Assembly (NCBI GenBank): GCA_016178125.1
Contig: JACOTV010000016.1
Location: 1 to 6,377 of the forward strand
Origin: Candidatus Microgenomates bacterium
Lineage (GTDB): Bacteria; Patescibacteriota; Microgenomatia; UBA1406; GWC2-37-13
Direction of reading: 5' to 3'
DNA: 6,377 nucleotides
Position 1 is the first letter of the stretch. Each line of letters starts with the position of its first letter. The notes below the pieces were generated by a model that saw only the letters and a program-made list of their open reading frames with translations, was not told where the DNA came from and made no database searches. Below are positions 5,392 to 6,377 of the stretch, piece by piece. The position numbers and the translations under genes are program-made.

Positions 5392-6033
5392 TTAGCGGAT
5401 GGTTTTTTTTGCGTCCTGCAGATCCTGAAGTATGATGGCTATTGTTTTTTGTGCCGCAATAAACGTATCACCGCTTGCAGCATAGTTACTAAACTGGGCG
5501 TCTCCGACAGAATTCAATATAAGTTTCGCTTTTGTATCGGCATCAGCTAAAAGTGATTGAGCGGTAGGATCGGTAGTCTGTGTTTTTATTTCTGCGGCTA
5601 AATCGATTGCCCGATCGGCAAACGCGAGGATTAATACTTTAGGGCCAAGAAATAGATATGATCTATATGACAATGCGATTGTCTGTCGACGCGTGAGGAT
5701 TTCGGCGGCTGTGGTATCGTGCTTCAAATTGGTTTTTATGGCATTCAGGTTAGCGATCTGCGATTGAACCTGTGAGACTAGCTCAGATCTCTGTGACGGA
5801 GTAATTCGCTTCGTATCTTTTAGTTTTGCCGCAAGCATCACGAAAAAAGCCGATCTGCTCTCTGCTTCAAAAAGGGCACGATCGCGCACATCTACCATCC
5901 GTATCTCGTCGATATACTTTTGTGGCACCGGTTTTGAAGAAATATCTTGTCCATACACCGTAGTTGAATACCCAACAACACCCAAAAGCACTACTGTAAT
6001 AGCTGCTATACGATGTACTGTTTGTTTCATCAT
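5392..6033 (-). CDS. Secreted, mostly helical protein of unknown function
   Basis: This is a 213-residue protein that I do not recognise. Residues 1-28 look like a Sec signal peptide: basic start (MMKQTVHR), hydrophobic core (IAAITVVLLGVVGY) and likely cleavage after VYG-28. There is no cysteine at that site, so it is not a lipoprotein. The mature part (29-213) is almost entirely helix-forming, with Ala/Leu/Gln/Lys/Asp-rich heptad-like runs (about 83-105, 138-152, 157-176, 192-211), suggesting a helical bundle or coiled coil. The first ATG (6033) overlaps the stop of the upstream 90-residue protein as ATGA; a second ATG follows at once (6030). The overlap implies co-translation, so the two products may work together at the cell surface. 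Confidence 0.85.
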   Translation of the reverse strand: MMKQTVHRIAAITVVLLGVVGYSTTVYGQDISSKPVPQKYIDEIRMVDVRDRALFEAESRSAFFVMLAAKLKDTKRITPSQRSELVSQVQSQIANLNAIKTNLKHDTTAAEILTRRQTIALSYRSYLFLGPKVLILAFADRAIDLAAEIKTQTTDPTAQSLLADADTKAKLILNSVGDAQFSNYAASGDTFIAAQKTIAIILQDLQDAKKTIR

Positions 6034-6302
6034 GGTGTTGGGGCGGCAAATTCCTTTATTGATTGATCAATCGCTGCGGCGTCGTCGCTCAGTGATTTTA
6101 TTTTTGTATCAAGAGTTACCGGTAGCGTGGGCTGTAAGGTAGGCGTAACCAATGTTTCATTTGAGTGAAACGTGTGACCTGGTTCGGGGATCTTAGTACG
6201 CTGTGCCACCAAGATTACACTGAGCACTGCCAGGAGTGCAGCGGTAATACCGACCCCCAATAGCAGACGTTTATCTAAAAGCCTCGAGGTGGTGGGTTCC
6301 AT
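6030..6302 (-). CDS. Small single-span membrane protein, paired with the secreted helical protein
   Basis: This is a 90-residue protein of unknown function. Residues 1-12 (MEPTTSRLLDKR) are a short cytoplasmic tail, about 13-33 (LLLGVGITAALLAVLSVILVA) is one membrane span, and the remainder is outside. That outer part has a Thr/Pro-rich stretch (about 48-62) and a short acidic helix (KSLSDDAAAIDQSIKEF, 69-85), ending APTP. There are no cysteines. Its TGA stop (6032-6030) overlaps the ATG of the next gene, so the two form a coupled pair. ATG 6302 is supported by an extended -10 box five bases upstream. Confidence 0.8.
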   Translation of the reverse strand: MEPTTSRLLDKRLLLGVGITAALLAVLSVILVAQRTKIPEPGHTFHSNETLVTPTLQPTLPVTLDTKIKSLSDDAAAIDQSIKEFAAPTP

Positions 6303-6316
6303 AGCTATTTATACCA
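6300..6316 (-). promoter_or_regulatory. Extended -10 promoter of the membrane/secreted gene pair
   Basis: On the minus strand, TGGTATAAA (6316-6308) is TG, one base, then TATAAA (five of six consensus bases). Five bases (TAGCT) separate it from ATG 6302. A leaderless or near-leaderless start is predicted. If the partial upstream frame is real, its TAA stop (6311-6309) lies within this box, as at 2949-2951. Confidence 0.5.
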
Positions 6317-6377
6317 TGAAACGACTGTGCGGATCCATATCAATAATCGAGCTGTCAGGAACGCCCCCCATTTGATA
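6309..6377 (-). CDS. Possible 3' end of an upstream gene (5' end outside window)
   Basis: An open frame enters from the right edge and encodes 22 residues (ending SSIIDMDPHSRFMV) before TAA at 6311-6309, seven bases before ATG 6302. The residue make-up is protein-like, and the spacing matches the tight packing elsewhere. A second minus-strand frame is also open here and ends at TAG 6307-6305, with a less protein-like composition. With 69 bases the choice cannot be settled and no family can be named. Confidence 0.35.
   Translation of the reverse strand, partial: YQMGGVPDSSIIDMDPHSRFMV

Noticed and set aside
5403..5410. Run of eight T residues as a plus-strand terminator
   Set aside because: No plus-strand gene ends nearby and no GC-rich stem precedes it. 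It encodes the AKK/T codons at the end of the secreted protein on the minus strand.
6316..6375. Short plus-strand frame from ATG 6316 at the right edge
   Set aside because: It has only 19 codons before TGA, overlaps the minus-strand promoter, and has no protein-like character or start signal.
1..6377. Alternative genetic code with TGA as glycine (as in SR1/Gracilibacteria)
   Set aside because: TGA ends the 90-residue protein and the MutY-like frame at sensible points, and no conserved glycine is encoded by TGA in hflX or nth.

Overview
The window looks like compact chromosomal DNA from a bacterium of the Candidate Phyla Radiation (Patescibacteria, Parcubacteria-like). That is an inference from several things: moderate to low GC, very short intergenic gaps, small membrane-anchored proteins with no clear relatives, a SurA-like anchored chaperone without an isomerase domain, and DNA glycosylases without iron-sulfur ligands. 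TGA is used as a stop (nth-adjacent glycosylase, 90-residue membrane protein), so the SR1/Gracilibacteria code is not in use.

Layout. Plus strand, left to right: the 3' end of peptide deformylase (def); a 78-residue two-span membrane protein; the ribosome-associated GTPase HflX; a SurA-N-like membrane-anchored protein; a short AT-rich hairpin with a T-run; a glycine-rich YflT/general-stress-like protein; and a 359-residue single-span membrane protein of unknown function. The last gene meets the minus-strand nth gene tail to tail, with both stop codons inside one CTAG. Minus strand, read from the right edge leftward: a possible gene end, a 90-residue single-span protein, a 213-residue secreted helical protein overlapping it by ATGA, a MutY-like DNA glycosylase broken by an internal deletion plus frameshift, and endonuclease III (nth).

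How it works together. The left part is protein maturation and ribosome rescue (def, hflX) followed by envelope and stress proteins. The minus-strand block pairs two base-excision-repair glycosylases of the HhH-GPD superfamily. Neither keeps the usual Cys4 cluster-binding motif: nth keeps two of four cysteines and the MutY-like protein has none. No tRNA, rRNA, CRISPR, transposon or phage signal was seen, and no stretch above 300 bases lacks a gene.

The most striking signal is regulatory. Four start codons on both strands sit exactly six bases after a TATAAT/TATACT box (513+, 1670+, 2959+, 5375-). A fifth sits five bases after an extended -10 box (6302-). None of the five has a Shine-Dalgarno sequence. 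With normal -10 to start-site spacing, transcription would begin at the start codon, so these mRNAs are probably leaderless. In two cases the upstream gene's TAA stop lies inside the -10 box.
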